Of a stretch of 64,000 nt of DNA, positions 1 to 12,742 are shown one piece after another. The first letter of the stretch is position 1, and each line of letters begins with the position of its first letter. Both the position numbers and the translations under genes were made by a program. The notes beneath the pieces are model-generated. The model was not told the origin of the DNA, ran no database searches, and saw nothing but the letters and a program-made list of their open reading frames with translations. This stretch comes from Tetrahymena thermophila SB210 (lineage: Eukaryota > Ciliophora > Oligohymenophorea > Hymenostomatida > Tetrahymenidae): assembly GCF_000189635.1 (NCBI RefSeq), contig NW_002476186.1, forward strand, positions 186,001 through 250,000, given 5' to 3'.

Positions 1-730
1 AAATTAAAATTTATTTTTGAGTTTATTTAAAAATATTATCAAATTTGCAAATATCTTAAAATAAGTCTATTTTATTTTTTTTGTAGTATTTATTAATATA
101 TTAATTGCTTTCTTTACAATCTGAAAAATTAAATTTACTTCTTAAATATCTATTAATAATGGGTCATTTTGCGTTTTTTTATCAGAAATAAAGGACATTT
201 GATGAATAAAAACCAATCATTTTTAGAGTAATTAATTTTTGATAATTTCTAAATAAATAAGATATTGATTCTAACTTGTGTTGTATGTGTGGTAGAAATT
301 TAATAAATAAACAAATCAATATTTAGATTTTTGGAATCTTACAATTTTTACTGGTAGCTTAAATCCTTATATTGATTTAGAGCATTTGTGAGAAGCCTTT
401 AGAACCAAATATTGTGTAATATTGACAAGTAAAAAATATTATTATTTAAAAATAATTTTCAAATTAAAGAGTGTTAAATCTGAATTTATATAAAAGTTAA
501 AGAATAAAGCTTTAAATAAACTTATTTAAGTTAAATAGTATAATAGTAACAAAAATAACTTACATAAAAATTGAAAATAGTAATTAATTAATAACAAAAA
601 AAAGTAGTGTTTTTATAGATTTTTAATATCTATATAAAAAGTCTTCAGAAATAGCTCTATAATACTAACAAACATCCATAAGCCTATAAGAGATATTATT
701 TTTAGTAAGCACGTAGAGATTTATTGAAGA
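1..730. other. Intergenic A/T-rich stretch at window start
   Basis: I see no supported gene here. The sequence is nearly pure A/T, and open frames are short or lack the G/C-containing codons seen in the real genes. It is probably the flank and 5' untranslated region of the gene beginning at 731. Confidence 0.5.
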
Positions 731-3700
731 ATGACATTAAGCACGGAAGGAGTAGATTAAGATAAAAACAAATTGCTTAAAGTAAAAGATTTAAAAGAAA
801 GTTTTAAGATGCTTTTTTGAGCAAAATTAATAAAATTAGACATTAATAAACATCAAATTTATAAATAGGTGGTAATTTAGACATTGAGCTATTAAAAGGA
901 AGATAGAAATTCAGAAGATATACAGATATTAAAAGAGTATTTCAAAAATTTTAAGATATTTAAAGATATAGAAAATTAACTTCCATAAGTGTAGTATAAT
1001 TTGCTTTTTGGAGAGCTTAAACTTGAATATCATAAAAAGCATAAGGCTATATTCCGTTATGGTAAATTTTTAAAGCTAGTCTAGCTATTAAATAGATAAT
1101 AAACAAATAAATATCTAAATTTCACACTCATAAATTTACTAAATTTATATACTAATTTTTTTATTCGATAACAAAGGTGACGCTTGCTATAAATACTATA
1201 TTTTACTTTCTGGTAGTGCTTACTTATTAAAGCCTACTTCTTAAATAAATGAAGAGGAATAAATTGGTTAGGAAAAATTCAAATCAATTAGTGATGAATA
1301 GCAAAAGGACATTCAATCTATTATAGAAAATTACCCAAATAAGGCTTTAGTTGATATTATAACAAGTGATCACTAAATTGAAGGATAAGTACTCAATCAG
1401 AAAGTTGCAAGGTAATGCATTAACTCTATTTATTTCAGTGTTATTTTACTACTTTAATACTTTGCGTTATTTAGTTTCAGTGAAAATAATTTGACTAAAT
1501 TGATAGCGTTAACAACAAAAAAATTAGCAGAAATTTGTTATTTTCACAATTTAACATTTAATTTTTAAATAATGAACTTAATATTTTCCAAAGCATTCTC
1601 TTTTTTTAAATAAACGCATATTAATATTAATTTATTTTTATTCAAAAAATAAATAGAAATTCAGCACTTGTTTGTTGTGAAAATACTTATGTAGCTTCAT
1701 TAAATTCAGATGCCTATCATTTTATTGTTGGTAAATGCTTTTAAAATTATTTACCTTTTAAAGAAATTGTTTTTTTAATTTTAGAAAAGTATTTTTCAAA
1801 CTAATTGCAAGAGAAAATTGAATTTTTAAGAAAATTTCCTTTTCTTTAGATTTGGAGTAATGCTCATCTTTCCAATTTGCTATAAACAATAAAAGTTTGT
1901 GAGTATATCAAAAATTAAATTGTTTACACCAAGAATGATCCAATTTAGTATATATACTTGATAAAATCAGGAGAATTTGAAGTAAAAATAAGCTATTAAA
2001 TCATAAGTTAATACAAATTTTTTTTAATAGATAGTTTAAGATATTCAAGCTGACTACGAAGAGCCAGAATAACCTATGGAATGTTATAAGTAGAGCATTG
2101 AAGAGTTTTATGAAAGCTTTAATATGCTTAACTTGCAATTTAAGAGGACCAAAAAGAAAGAAATCCAAAAAAAATAAAAAGTAAATATTTTTTTAATTTA
2201 CAAAAAATAAGTCTTTAAATTTTTAATTTTTTTAAAGATTGTTTTGCTAAGCTCTGGTTAAAGTTTTGGATTAAGTGAAGTTGCATAACATGAGTAAAAG
2301 AGACAAGAAACTGCTATTTGTACAAGTATAAAGGCGGAAGTTTATCTGTTAGATAAATAAGTTTATTTAAATAGTATCAAAGATAAAAATAATAATGAAT
2401 TGGCAAAGGAGTATTGCTTAAAATAGTAATGGAGGAATCAATACTTAGAAAACTCTAAAAACCTATTTTAGTAATTAGAATATAGGAAGTATAGTATCTA
2501 AACAAATAGATCTCTTAGATAAATAAAAGGGTTACTAGAGCTAGGAATAGATGTAAATCAAGAAAATGACTAAGTAAATTAAAAGTCTTCCAATTAGATA
2601 AATTCAAAATATATAAGTGCTCTTTAGACTCCAACTAATTCAGAAACTCAGGTAAAAATAAAAGGATTTTCTAGTCATTGTCATCATGATGAATCACCAA
2701 AGTAGTATTTCCATGTAAAAACTGAATTAAGTCGTGAAGAAAAACTTTCTGAGCAAAACTCTCTTTCTCCTAGATTTGAGATTGATTATTTGTAAGAAAA
2801 TAATAAAGATGAGTTCAAGAATAATCAAATGGAGATTAAGAGCATGCCAACTAAAATTATAAAAAATAATATTTCTTCTCAAAAATCAATTAAGCAATTC
2901 GCAAACCTTTTAAACAAAAGCATAGAAGAAAAAGGAAAGCAGAATAGTAGTAAGTAATAAGCAAATATCACTTTTAGTAACTTATCCAATTAAAAAAGCT
3001 AAAAAGCTATACTCTCTACCATACTTAAAAGTATGACTAATAAATCCCAATCCAATTCAAAAAAAGATGGAGGATTTTTTTCTGGATTAAGAATTAGTGA
3101 ATTCAATTCTCTATAGAAAAGCAAGTAATAGAATTCAAAAGAAGAGCTGACCTAAAAGTTTGAAAGTGAGTCTAATCTTTTAAAGAATATGGCAACATCT
3201 CCAAAAAACTTTTATGAAGAAGAACTGATGAATAGATTGACTATTAATATGAATGAATAGCAACTTAAAAAAAAAAATAAATAAGCTGAAATGTTAAAAC
3301 AACAGATACAAGTATAAAATGAGTAGAAAAAGATAAAAGGTTAAGAAGATAAAAATAAAATAAAATTACAAATAAAGGAATTAAGTAAAACCTAGACAAC
3401 TTTGACTGGCAGAGAAAAAAATGGGCATAAAAAGATATCTTAAAGTCCTAAAAAAATAACTTTCAAAGTAAAGAAGCAGTGTTTAGAAGCAATTAGATCG
3501 GATAAACTTGATTCTGCAAATTCTCTTGATTTAAACTAGTTGTTTCATACTTCAGACTTAAAGGATAGATTTTAATAAATGGTCTAAATAGAAAACTAAA
3601 TGAGTGAATAGTATAGTAAAATTTAATCTAATTAGAATATTGATTAAGAATAAAAAAGTAAAGATAATTTACCTTCGTCTTAGTCACTAAAATGTTTCGA

Positions 3701-5336
3701 AAAAGATTTTAAAGATGCTTAATAATTAGTAAACAAAAGACTATCCATAGATTCACTATCGTAAAAATAATATTTTGAGAACATCAAAAAGGCTTTAAAT
3801 ATCAATCGATAGCAAGTTTTTAAGAATCAAATAATAAAAAGAATGTCTATACAACCACCTCCTTCCATACCGATTTATATGACTTTAACAAGTTCATCTC
3901 GATAAGCACCTTCAACACCTAAGAGCACAAATTCTAAGTAAAGATTAAGCATATTTTTTCCAACTCCTAAACATTCTGAGAGTAACAATTAAGGTTTATA
4001 TTTTGGTAATTAATCATGCTAATATGAAAACTATTAATTATAAGAATAAAATCAAACAAATTAAATCAAGAAATCTGATCATGAAAAAAGCTTAACTCAG
4101 AGAAAAAATGAAGATATTTTCTAGTATCTGATTCATAGAGAAAATGTATATACAAAAAATGAGAGTCAAAACAATGAAAGATAATTAAATGAATAATAAA
4201 TTCTTGAGATATAAAATGCTGGAAAGAATAGATAAGATAAATAAATATAGACAAGTGAGTAAAAACTAAGAACTAAAATGGAAGATTTGTGTCAAATATC
4301 TTAAATAAATGAAGTAAGCGATTAAATGAGCAATAATGATAATATAAATATCTCTTTAAATAAATTTCCTTCTAAATAATATATCAATCTGTAAATAAAA
4401 AGTCCCAAAAATAGATTTGTTACTTCAAGCTCTTTGAATTAAAAACAATGTGATAACAAAGGAAATAATTCACCAAATTCAAATAAAAATAAAAAGAAAC
4501 CATTTATTATTGATTATAATTTTGTTGATAGCTCTGGTTCATCAAGATATAGTAAAGTATAACCCAAATTAAATTTAGATTTTAGTTCATATACATCAAG
4601 ACACACCACACATCTAGAAAACACTAAAAATTAATAAAATAATATTTGTAAACCGAAGTACAAAAAATAATTGCATATAGATTGTGAAGATAAAACTCCA
4701 AATTCCCAACAACAAAAAACACCAACTCCTTCTAAAGCTTTAAATTCTTAAGCTAATGAATCAAATTCTAATAGCATATATCAATAAATTAAATAAGAAA
4801 CAGATTAGAGTAAGACACCAATAAATAACACAGTAGTATAATTCGAATAGAGTACTCGTATTTCTCCATTTAATGGAGCTAAATCTTAAGTGATAACTGG
4901 TGGATTTAGCAACAAATCTACTGCTTCATCATCTCGCCCTCATTTATTCAAAAAAGATGTAATTGAATAATAGATATAATAAAGCAGACCTACTTCAAAA
5001 CAAAATTAAAAAATATTTTTATTTGAGCTCCTCAATAAAAATTAATACTAAAATGGGGATCCAATCAAAACACAAAATAATGTCTTACCATAAGAAATAC
5101 CTCTTTAGCCATATTAAAAATAGTTATATAAATTTCAAGAATCATACTACAAATCTCCGATCAACAAATCAATAATAACAGCATATTCTTAACGAAATTT
5201 GGTATTTAAAACAATTTAAAAAGAGCAAAACAAGTCCTTAAAAGATAATTGTTGCTAAGGTAATTCAATAATATTATAAAAAAATGCTAAAAGTCCAACT
5301 GTTAATTTATCATAAATAGTGTATACAAAAGTTTGA
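731..5336 (+). CDS. Cyclic nucleotide-binding domain protein with long disordered tail
   Basis: This multi-exon gene is read with TAA/TAG as Gln and stops at TGA 5334-5336. Introns consistent with frame are about 782-868, 1062-1176, 1412-1656, 1731-1784, 1982-2030 and 2181-2237. The N-terminal 300 residues or so hold two cNMP-binding (CAP-ED/CNBD) folds. The first has the phrase RNSEDIQILKEYF, typical of the start of ciliate CNBDs, then FGELKLEYHKKHKAIFRYG and YYILLSGSAYLL. The second has FPFLQIWSNAHL, IYLIKSGEFE and SSGQSFGLSEVA. About 1000 residues follow that are rich in S, Q, N and K, with no visible transmembrane segment, channel pore or kinase domain. A cytosolic cAMP/cGMP sensor or scaffold is the inference; ligand binding is not shown, because the phosphate-cassette Arg is not obvious. 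The start at 731 depends on the first intron: without it the frame meets a TGA at 817-819. Confidence 0.75.
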
Positions 5337-6140
5337 TTAATATTATAAAAAAAAACATAGCAAATATGAAAAAAAAGAAAGATAAATAATATAAAATTGC
5401 TTGATTTATAACATATTAATATGAGTATTAAATAATTTCATTAAATTTTAATATTCTAAAAAGCAATTTATAAATATAAAAGAGCCATAATTAAGAAATA
5501 AATTAAAATTAAATATTTATTTTACATACAAATTTTAAAAAATTAATAATATAATATAAATTTTAAATTTAAAGAGCATTTATAAAAATAATTAACTTTC
5601 TTGATTTATTTGAGAAATACTTATTTACTTATTTATTTATTCGTTTGAGAAATAATAATAAATTATAATTTATATCTTTAATATTTCATAAATATTTAAA
5701 TTCATTGTTTATTTTTTAGTTTTCAAAATTAGAAAATGAAATAATTTATTAAAATTTCAAACTCAAAAAATAATAAATTTAGCTAAAAAAGGTAAAAAAA
5801 ATTATCATTGATGTAATTTATACATCACAGTATTAAATTTTAATAAATTCATTTAAATATTTCAAAAATTATTGAGTTTAAAAAGTTATTTATAAAAAAT
5901 ATTTTGGTATTGCTTTAAATAAAAAAGAATAAAAGTTATTTATTAGAAATAATTAATACATTTATATTTGAATTCATTTTAATTTTAAAAATTAAAACGA
6001 ACTAATTAATGAACAAAGAAATAATAAATTATATAAAATTTAATTGAATTAATTTAGAAAATTTTATTTTATTTTTGAAATTTTATTAGCTTTATTTTAA
6101 ATTTTTGGAAAATTTAATTTAAACATTTTTTTTTTTGAAA
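5337..6140. other. Intergenic stretch between convergent genes
   Basis: A/T-only sequence lies between the 3' ends of the cNMP-binding gene and the WD40 gene. I see nothing in it beyond presumed 3' untranslated and polyadenylation regions. Confidence 0.5.
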
Positions 6141-9078
6141 TCAGTCATCTTTTTATAATTCTTTTAACAATTTTCTTTGTTATTCAACAATATTATCAAC
6201 AATCTCTTGCTCTGTTTGATTTCTCTTGTCTTTTTCTTGTGCTTTATCTGTTTTTTCTAGATTATTTTCAAGCTTTTTAAACAGATCTCTGATATTATCT
6301 TAATCGGAAATAATTTTAGAGTCTAGCAAATGATCTAGCTAGAACGAGTATATATTATTATCATCAGTTCCTACATATAATGTGAGCTCCTTCTTTATAA
6401 TTCCACTGTTATTCATTTCTTTTTCATCATAGACATAAGTTATGCACCTGAGATTTTCAGTTTTATCGAATTTCTTAGAAAAAGATATAATTAAATCAAG
6501 CAATATTATTAATTAAAAAATAAAATATTTACCCCAACACAAGATGAATGTGGATAGTCCCAAACAAAAATTTTTCCATCAAAAGAGCAACTGACTAAAT
6601 GACCTGTTTCTTAAATTATAAGCATATCTTTGATATTATGATTGAAGTGGTCAAGTGTGTTAAGATGTTATTTTGAGTCTAAATCCCAAAGTTTAATAAC
6701 TTTTTCATCAGAACCACTAAAAAGAATTCTTTCTTCTACAACTAGTACATTTATGCTATCTGAATGAGCATACTGGTTAATATATTTTTAATTAATGAAT
6801 TAATATTTATTTTTAAAACTAAAATATCAATTTACAGTTTCTATATGCTTTGTTTCATAAGTAAACATTCTTATATAATATAAATGACCACTATTACCTC
6901 CAGCTATTATGTTTTCTTCTTTTGTGTCAAAAGCCATACACAAAATCTCAAATTTTCCTGGCTAAGTATTAAATTAAGAATTTTAAACTAATGCTTTAAC
7001 ATATTTTTTTTTACTCTATGCTCTATAAATGGATCTACTTGTATTGAATATTTTAGCTGAGGACATATTGTTGACCCCATAATTGAATTCTGAACAAAAC
7101 TCTTTTTTTCAAAAATTTCCCAAACATTAATCTTTCCATCGTAGCCAGATGAGAAAAGATATTCAGTTTTTTCCACCTGCTAGCCTTTTTGCTCTACTTA
7201 GACATAAGAAGTAAAGCACTAAATTGAATCTTTATGCTTATGAGGAGGCTACTAATCTAATGTCAAGTAATTATTTAATTCGATATTCCAAAGCTTTATA
7301 TCTCCATTTTCATGACCAGTTACGAATAAATTTGCTTAAGATAAATAACTCAAGCAACTTATTTCATGTTTATCAGGGTTCTCCAGAAGATTTTAGCATT
7401 GCATATCTTTAGGATCCCAAACTCTTATCGTATTGTCTAAACTGGCACTAATTAGTCTATTTTATTTTAAAAAAATGGTATTTAAAATAATTATACTCAA
7501 AAAAATTTAATTTTACTTGGGGCTTTCTTTATATTTTTTTTATGTTAATTTGAAAGGTATAAGAGCATAAAGATCGATAATTGGTCCAGTATGAGCCTCA
7601 GATACATTACCTGCTTTTAATCCTCTTTTTATTCTGAGAATATCAATAAAATTAGATGTCGCTATCATAAGAGACTAAGAATGCTCGATTATTTCTATTT
7701 TCAGTATCTTTTATTGGTATAAAGCAAATTCTTAAATTGCTTTGTCAGTATGAACATTGATAAAATAAACTCTTCCCTATTCATCTGCAGCAATTAATTC
7801 CTTTTTAATAAATTATTCCACATAGTTTTAGTTATAAATTAATCTTTTTAAAATTTACAGAATGGCTTGTATTCCAACAAATACTTGTAAATAAGCATTT
7901 GTGAGGATTCTTGTAATTAAAAAACTATTTACCAGCTAGCTCTTCGAATCCGTAAATTTTTTAGTCATATCCAATACTAAAGAGTTGATTATCTTTAGCT
8001 ACAGATATTACTTGTATTACATGCAAGCGGTGATAATTATAATTTGATTTTTCAAGAATGTAAACACTATTTTTCTTAAGTGATTCTGGTCTAATCATAT
8101 GGAGAGATCCTAAGTTTATTTAAAATATTGTTTTCGCTCTAATCATTTAAAGAATTAAGTTTAACCTTCAGTATCTCCAGCATATAATTGAAGATTTTCA
8201 CCATCTTTGCAGTGTATACAAGAGATATAAGTACTATTGTTTGTCATTTTTTTCATAGAAAAATCAAATATTACTTAATAGCAAACAAACCAAGGGTGAT
8301 AAAATAACTCTCTGCCTTCTTCTTATCTAAATAAATTGTAAAAAAAATTAAATGAATCAGAATAATTTTATTTAAATCCTTACTTCCAAATTTTAAAAGT
8401 TTTATCATTTGAGGCTGTAAATAAAGTTTCATTTTTCTTTGAATATTCAATAGCTATAATAGTTCCTTAATGTCCTACTAACGTTTACACTATAGCCTTT
8501 TTTTTAGGATCTGTATCCCTATTATTTTTGAGGTTATAAATATATTGACTTAAAGAATTGAATTACCATATTTTTACTGTTCTGTCAACACTACCTGTTA
8601 ATATATATCTATTATTAAACAGTTTATAAGAAATTATGCATTTCACTTCACCCTTATGGCAATTTTAAACCTATTCGTACTCTACTATTTCATACTCTTT
8701 TTTTTCTGTCACAAACTTTTTTTAAAAATATTGTTTTCAACTTGGATAAAATTTTGTTGATTATTTAATAAAAGAAGTTTGCTTATTACTTTGGTATCAA
8801 ATCCTTTTTTATGAAATTCTAAAATTTTTCCATTAGTTAATCCTACAGAAATAATCTGATCTTCTCTTGAAAAGTAATAGCAAGTCAAGCTCAACTATAT
8901 AAATAAATAGAATTTTCAACTGAAAATATGTCTAAAATATTATTTCTTATTCATTCACTTATTTTAAATTAAAGTGCTATATTTATAATTAACAATTTAC
9001 TATAGTTTCATCTTTAAATTTAGATTTTTTCACATTGAAATCATTATGAAAAAATTTCTTAACTCTCACGAATTCCAT
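6141..9078 (-). CDS. WD40-repeat protein
   Basis: The gene starts at ATG 9076-9078 (protein MEFVRVKKFFHND...) and ends at TGA 6141-6143, with several small introns; the first lies just after KFKDETI and resumes at LSLTCYYFSREDQ. Repeated WD40 blades can be read along the whole length, for example IISVGLTNGKILEF, YILTGSVDRTVKIWQF, IEYSKKNETLFTASNDKTFKIWK, FSSGYDGKINVWE and a later repeat near 6640-6720 ending in a Lys-Leu-Trp-Asp-type motif. The last 50 residues or so are a charged helix (DLFKKLENNLEKTDKAQEK...). WD40 propellers are protein-interaction platforms. Tandem-propeller proteins with a helical tail are common in cilia and intraflagellar transport, but no residue here assigns this one to a named family. 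Exon borders are approximate; the overall call is secure. Confidence 0.8.
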
Positions 9079-9604
9079 TCTACTATATCAAAATTCTTCT
9101 TTAAAATGTTGCTAAACTAATAATCTATATTCCCTCAATGGCAAGTTTTGAAAAACCTTTAAATTCTTTAAGCTAAATTAAGCAAGATGAGCTGACTATA
9201 TGATTTTGTTGTAACTTTAATTAAATTAAGTCAATCAGAAAGACTTAATATCTATTTATATTTTCAATCAAAATTCAATTAATAATTAAAATTAACTATA
9301 CAACATATATTTTGATAGTAGCTGTTTTAACATTCATATATCTATATGAATAAATGAGTGTTTTATGTCTGTATCTCAACCAACAAAAAAATTATATTAA
9401 TTAATACAGTTTACATACAATTTATCAAGTAAATTTTATAAAAAAATTTTCCTTTTTTAGGGATCGAACCCAAACAAACTTAAAATAAACATCTACTTTT
9501 CAGAATTAAAAAATTTGAATCCAATTAAAGGTAACAAACATTTCTATATATATTATTTGTGTCTTTTTAATGAATGCTTTAAAGCTATTTTTGTAGTCAA
9601 AAAA
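9079..9604. other. Intergenic stretch with one tRNA-like relic
   Basis: A/T-rich spacer upstream of the WD40 gene. The only structured element I can see is the T-arm-like sequence near 9455-9475, listed separately. Confidence 0.45.
9451..9531 (-). pseudogene. Possible degenerate tRNA relic
   Basis: On the minus strand the sequence contains GGGTTCGATCCC, a close match to the tRNA T-loop and internal B box. It is followed by an A/G-rich end (TAAAAAAGG) that can pair in part with CCTTTAA about 70 bases upstream. A CTGAAAA heptamer lies at roughly the place of an anticodon loop and would give anticodon GAA (Phe). The anticodon and D stems do not form, so if this derives from a tRNA it is not functional. 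A chance B-box match is the alternative. Confidence 0.25.
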
Positions 9605-9874
9605 ATGGATATTTTGAAATATTTGAATGAATTTTTGTAGAAAAGAAAAATTGAATTTAAAATAGGAGATTCTCGTTTTAAAAAAGATATAAAATAAAAA
9701 TATTGTAAAATTAGATAAATTAAGACCTTTTGCATACAAAAAAATATTTTGAAGAATTGGATAAGAAAGCAAATAAGTTTGCTTATTGAGGGAGATTTCA
9801 ATAGTAAAATAAAGGTAGAAAAGGTGAACTTCATCGACTAAGATAATTAAATAGATAGATAGATGAAGTTGTGA
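9605..9874 (+). CDS. Possible small hypothetical protein (89 aa)
   Basis: Reading from ATG 9605 to TGA 9872-9874 with the ciliate code gives an 89-residue basic, helix-prone protein (MDILKYLNEFLQKRKIEFK...). It holds more G/C-containing codons than the flanks (GGA GAT TCT CGT; GAG GGA GAT TTC). I do not recognise it. It may be the last exon of a longer gene, or a chance frame: only TGA stops translation here, and frames on the opposite strand over the same bases are also open. It lies between the WD40 gene and eL39, both on the other strand. Confidence 0.3.
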
Positions 9875-10039
9875 GAGGAAATAAAATAGAATTGTTTTTA
9901 ATAATTTAAATAGTTATAATAGTATAAAACAACTTGTAATTTTCTATGCACAATAAACAAGATAATTAAATTATATTTAAAGTTTTATCCCAATATTCCT
10001 ACTTTAATTATCCATAATTATGGTTTGAATATAAATTAA

Positions 10040-10419
10040 TCAGTAGATTTTTAGTTTTGTTCTTCTCCAGTTTCTTCTCTTGGAGTTGTATCTGTTTATT
10101 TAAGAAAAATACTAATAAGATAAATTTCAAAAACAATGCATTTTAGCTAGTTTAGCTAAAGAAGAAGGTGATTTTGCTCATTTTTTCCTAAAATTTAATG
10201 CATTTATTCGCAAATATTTACCTAATGTTAGTGTCGGACTTATATCTGTACCAGTTGGGGAGAGGTCTGTTTTGCTTGATCTTTCTACCAAACCTCTTTT
10301 TCATGTTAAGAGTCTTGTTGGCTCCCTGTTCATTTAATGCAAAAAGAAAATATTTTAGTTGTGTAAAATAAAAAAATTTTAGTGGAATGAATTTAATCGA
10401 ATAAAGAAATAAGTACCAT
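10040..10419 (-). CDS. RPL39: 60S ribosomal protein eL39
   Basis: Three exons give a 52-residue protein, the usual eL39 size (about 51): exon 1 is only the ATG (10417-10419), exon 2 is 10222-10325 and exon 3 is 10040-10091. Introns are 10326-10416 and 10092-10221, both GT..AG. The protein begins MGANKTLNMKKRFGRK and contains the family hallmark IKQNRPLPNWYRY and the C-terminal RYNSKRRNWRRTKLKIY. eL39 is a small basic, extended protein lining the lower part of the 60S peptide exit tunnel. The splice phases restore the family alignment exactly, so the call is firm. A first coding exon ending right after the start codon is a known arrangement in ribosomal protein genes and may have a regulatory role; that is inference here. 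Confidence 0.95.
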
Positions 10420-10909
10420 TTTTATATTCTTATAATTTTGTTTTTTCTTTTATCTTTTGTTTTTTAATAATTTGATATATTTTTTAAGTCATTCACTTTT
10501 TTTTGTATATACCTAATTTTCTTAATAAATACTTTTTAATTTAGCTCTGTTTGAATAGAAATCAAGAGAAATTGCAAAGAAGTCTTTATAAACAAATACG
10601 ATAAATAGATAGTTTGTTTGTTTTTAATTACTTATTAAAAATTATTGAAATATTAATATTATTTCTAATTTAATACAATTAATTTATTAAAATTTTGAAT
10701 TCTTTTGATATTTAAGTTATCAATCAAATAAAAATTTGCAAAGTAAATTGCTAGATAGATAGTTAGTTACTTAGTTTAACTCCTCAAATACTTACTAATT
10801 TAGTAAGCTTTTTAGCCAATCTATTATAAAACAGACATTAAAGTAATTTAGCATTTAAAAAACACAGAATTAGCAAGTTCATACAAATATATGCATTTTC
10901 ATAACAGAA
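10420..10909. other. Divergent intergenic region between eL39 and the DHHC gene
   Basis: The genes on both sides point away from this A/T-rich stretch, so it should contain both promoters. I see short T-rich and A-rich tracts but no element I can name. Confidence 0.45.
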
Positions 10910-11921
10910 ATGGACACAAATTATCAGAAGTCTTATGAAAATAAAGACTATGCAGAATTGAAAAACGATTAAATAGAATTTGAAAATTTCAATTAAAACG
11001 AAAATATAAGTTAAGATCCAACTCGCGCTTCATATTAAACTTCTGAATATGAAGGATATGGTGAAGAAAAACCCTAGCATTTTGGATATAATATACTATT
11101 TGATTTAAATCCTTTGACTGGTTAACCAAAATATACACTTGGCCCTCATTGTAAATTATTTATAAATATATGTTGATTTAAAATTCAATCCTTAAATAAT
11201 CATCAAATTCTAAAGGAGATAATTTAATTGTTTAAAATTTTAAGCACTGTAGGTATTAGAAAGCTACAAAAAAAATGAAAATTTCCTATTATATGTTATT
11301 TAAGTATTATTTAAAATTAATTAGGGCCACTATTTTTTTGTGCTTGGAGTTCTTTCGTTGTTGTTGATTTCTTCCTGATCAGGATGATGTGGAACAACAC
11401 AGATAATATAATTTGGTTTATATTAACTCTGATTATATGCTCTATTCATGTATTAAGTTACCTTTATACAGCTTTAGCAAACCCTGGAATAGCACATAAA
11501 AATGATGAAGAAACAAAGAATGTAAAAAAAATTGAAAATTTAAGTTACTAATAAATGGAACAAATGTAAAAAAAATAAAATTTTGAATAACATAAATAGT
11601 TTGTCTATATTTTTTATTAATAATAAAAATAGGTTATGTAAAAAGTGTGATATTTTAAAAGACAAATCAACTGAGCATTGTGATAGTTGTGATGTTTGTG
11701 TAAGAGGTTATGATCACCACTGTCCTTGGAGCAGTAAGTGTATAGCTAAAGGAAATATCAAACCTTTTAATGTGTTTATTGCAATGACGTTTATTTATAT
11801 GGCTTATGCAATAGTTGTTACAGTAGTGACCCTATTACCACCTAACAAAAGATATATGCGTTAGCCATCTAATAATCCTGATGTATACGAAAACAATAAC
11901 TCTACACTACATAATTTCTGA
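10910..11921 (+). CDS. DHHC-type palmitoyltransferase, short form
   Basis: Exons 10910-11150, 11325-11565 and 11633-11921 encode 256 residues. The family S-acylates cysteines of membrane-associated proteins. About 80 hydrophilic N-terminal residues are followed by KYTLGPHWP, which runs straight into a hydrophobic segment (FVVVDFFLI), then a second one (IIWFILTLIICSIHVLSYLY), then a cytosolic loop. The cysteine-rich domain has LCKKCDILKDKSTEHCDSC, CDVCVRGYD and the catalytic DHHCPWSSKCIAKGN. Only one clear transmembrane segment follows (FIAMTFIYMAYAIVVTVVTL) before a short tail and TGA 11919-11921. Canonical enzymes have four membrane segments and a TTxE motif after the catalytic domain; neither the fourth segment nor TTxE is visible. 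The gene is either truncated or a divergent short form. The splice joint at GPHW|P supports the gene model. Confidence 0.85.
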
Positions 11922-12742
11922 GATTTAAATTTAAATATTCAACTTAAAAAACGAGCAAGCACAAATATATATTTAATAAATTAGTTAAATCATGATAAAC
12001 AAATAAATATATTTGATTAAGTAAATAAAATATTTATTATAGAAACATATTCTCTTATACAATAATTAAACCTTTAAGAATATTATGAGAGAGTTATTTA
12101 CATATTGATGAAGCCAAAATAATGCTAAAATATTAATCAATAATCAATCTGTCTTTATTTTAAATAAAATGCATGTTAAATATATACAAAACTAAATATT
12201 TTAACTTAACTTAATAAATAAATAATTTATTTTATCGATAACTTTCAAAAATTAGTTATTAAAATAAAATATGATCGATTTCAAGAACATTTTAACAATC
12301 CTAGTAATTAATTCTTTAAAAAAGTAATTTCTATTTTATAAAAACTGATATTTAAATATATGCAAAACTAATAGTTGAATACACATTTTTATTTAATTTA
12401 TTGATTATTTTCTAATATTTAGTTTGAAAAATAAAATATTTGTTATTACAATAAAAGAACTATTTATTCATTTAAGAGATATTTAGATTTATTAATAAAA
12501 CTTAAACATAAAATATTAAATATGCTAGCTAGTGCAGTAAATTAATTATTTGAATAAATTATCCTACCTTTTTCATAAAAAACTGAGTTTTAAATATATA
12601 AAATGATAAAAATTTAATTAAATTTTTTATAATTTATTCTATTGTTTGTTATTAAAATTATTATATGATTAACTGATGAAAATAAATTATTTATTTATTA
12701 ATTTATTATACTATTATTAATTAGTTTATAATTATTTATTAT
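11922..12742. other. Intergenic stretch
   Basis: Nearly pure A/T lies between the convergent DHHC and HAD-like genes. I looked for a missing fourth membrane segment of the DHHC gene here and did not find one. Confidence 0.5.

Noticed and set aside
9506..9834. Two overlapping minus-strand Phe-rich frames
   Set aside because: They are Phe/Ile-rich antisense of an A-rich plus-strand frame, have no family features, and overlap each other in different frames.
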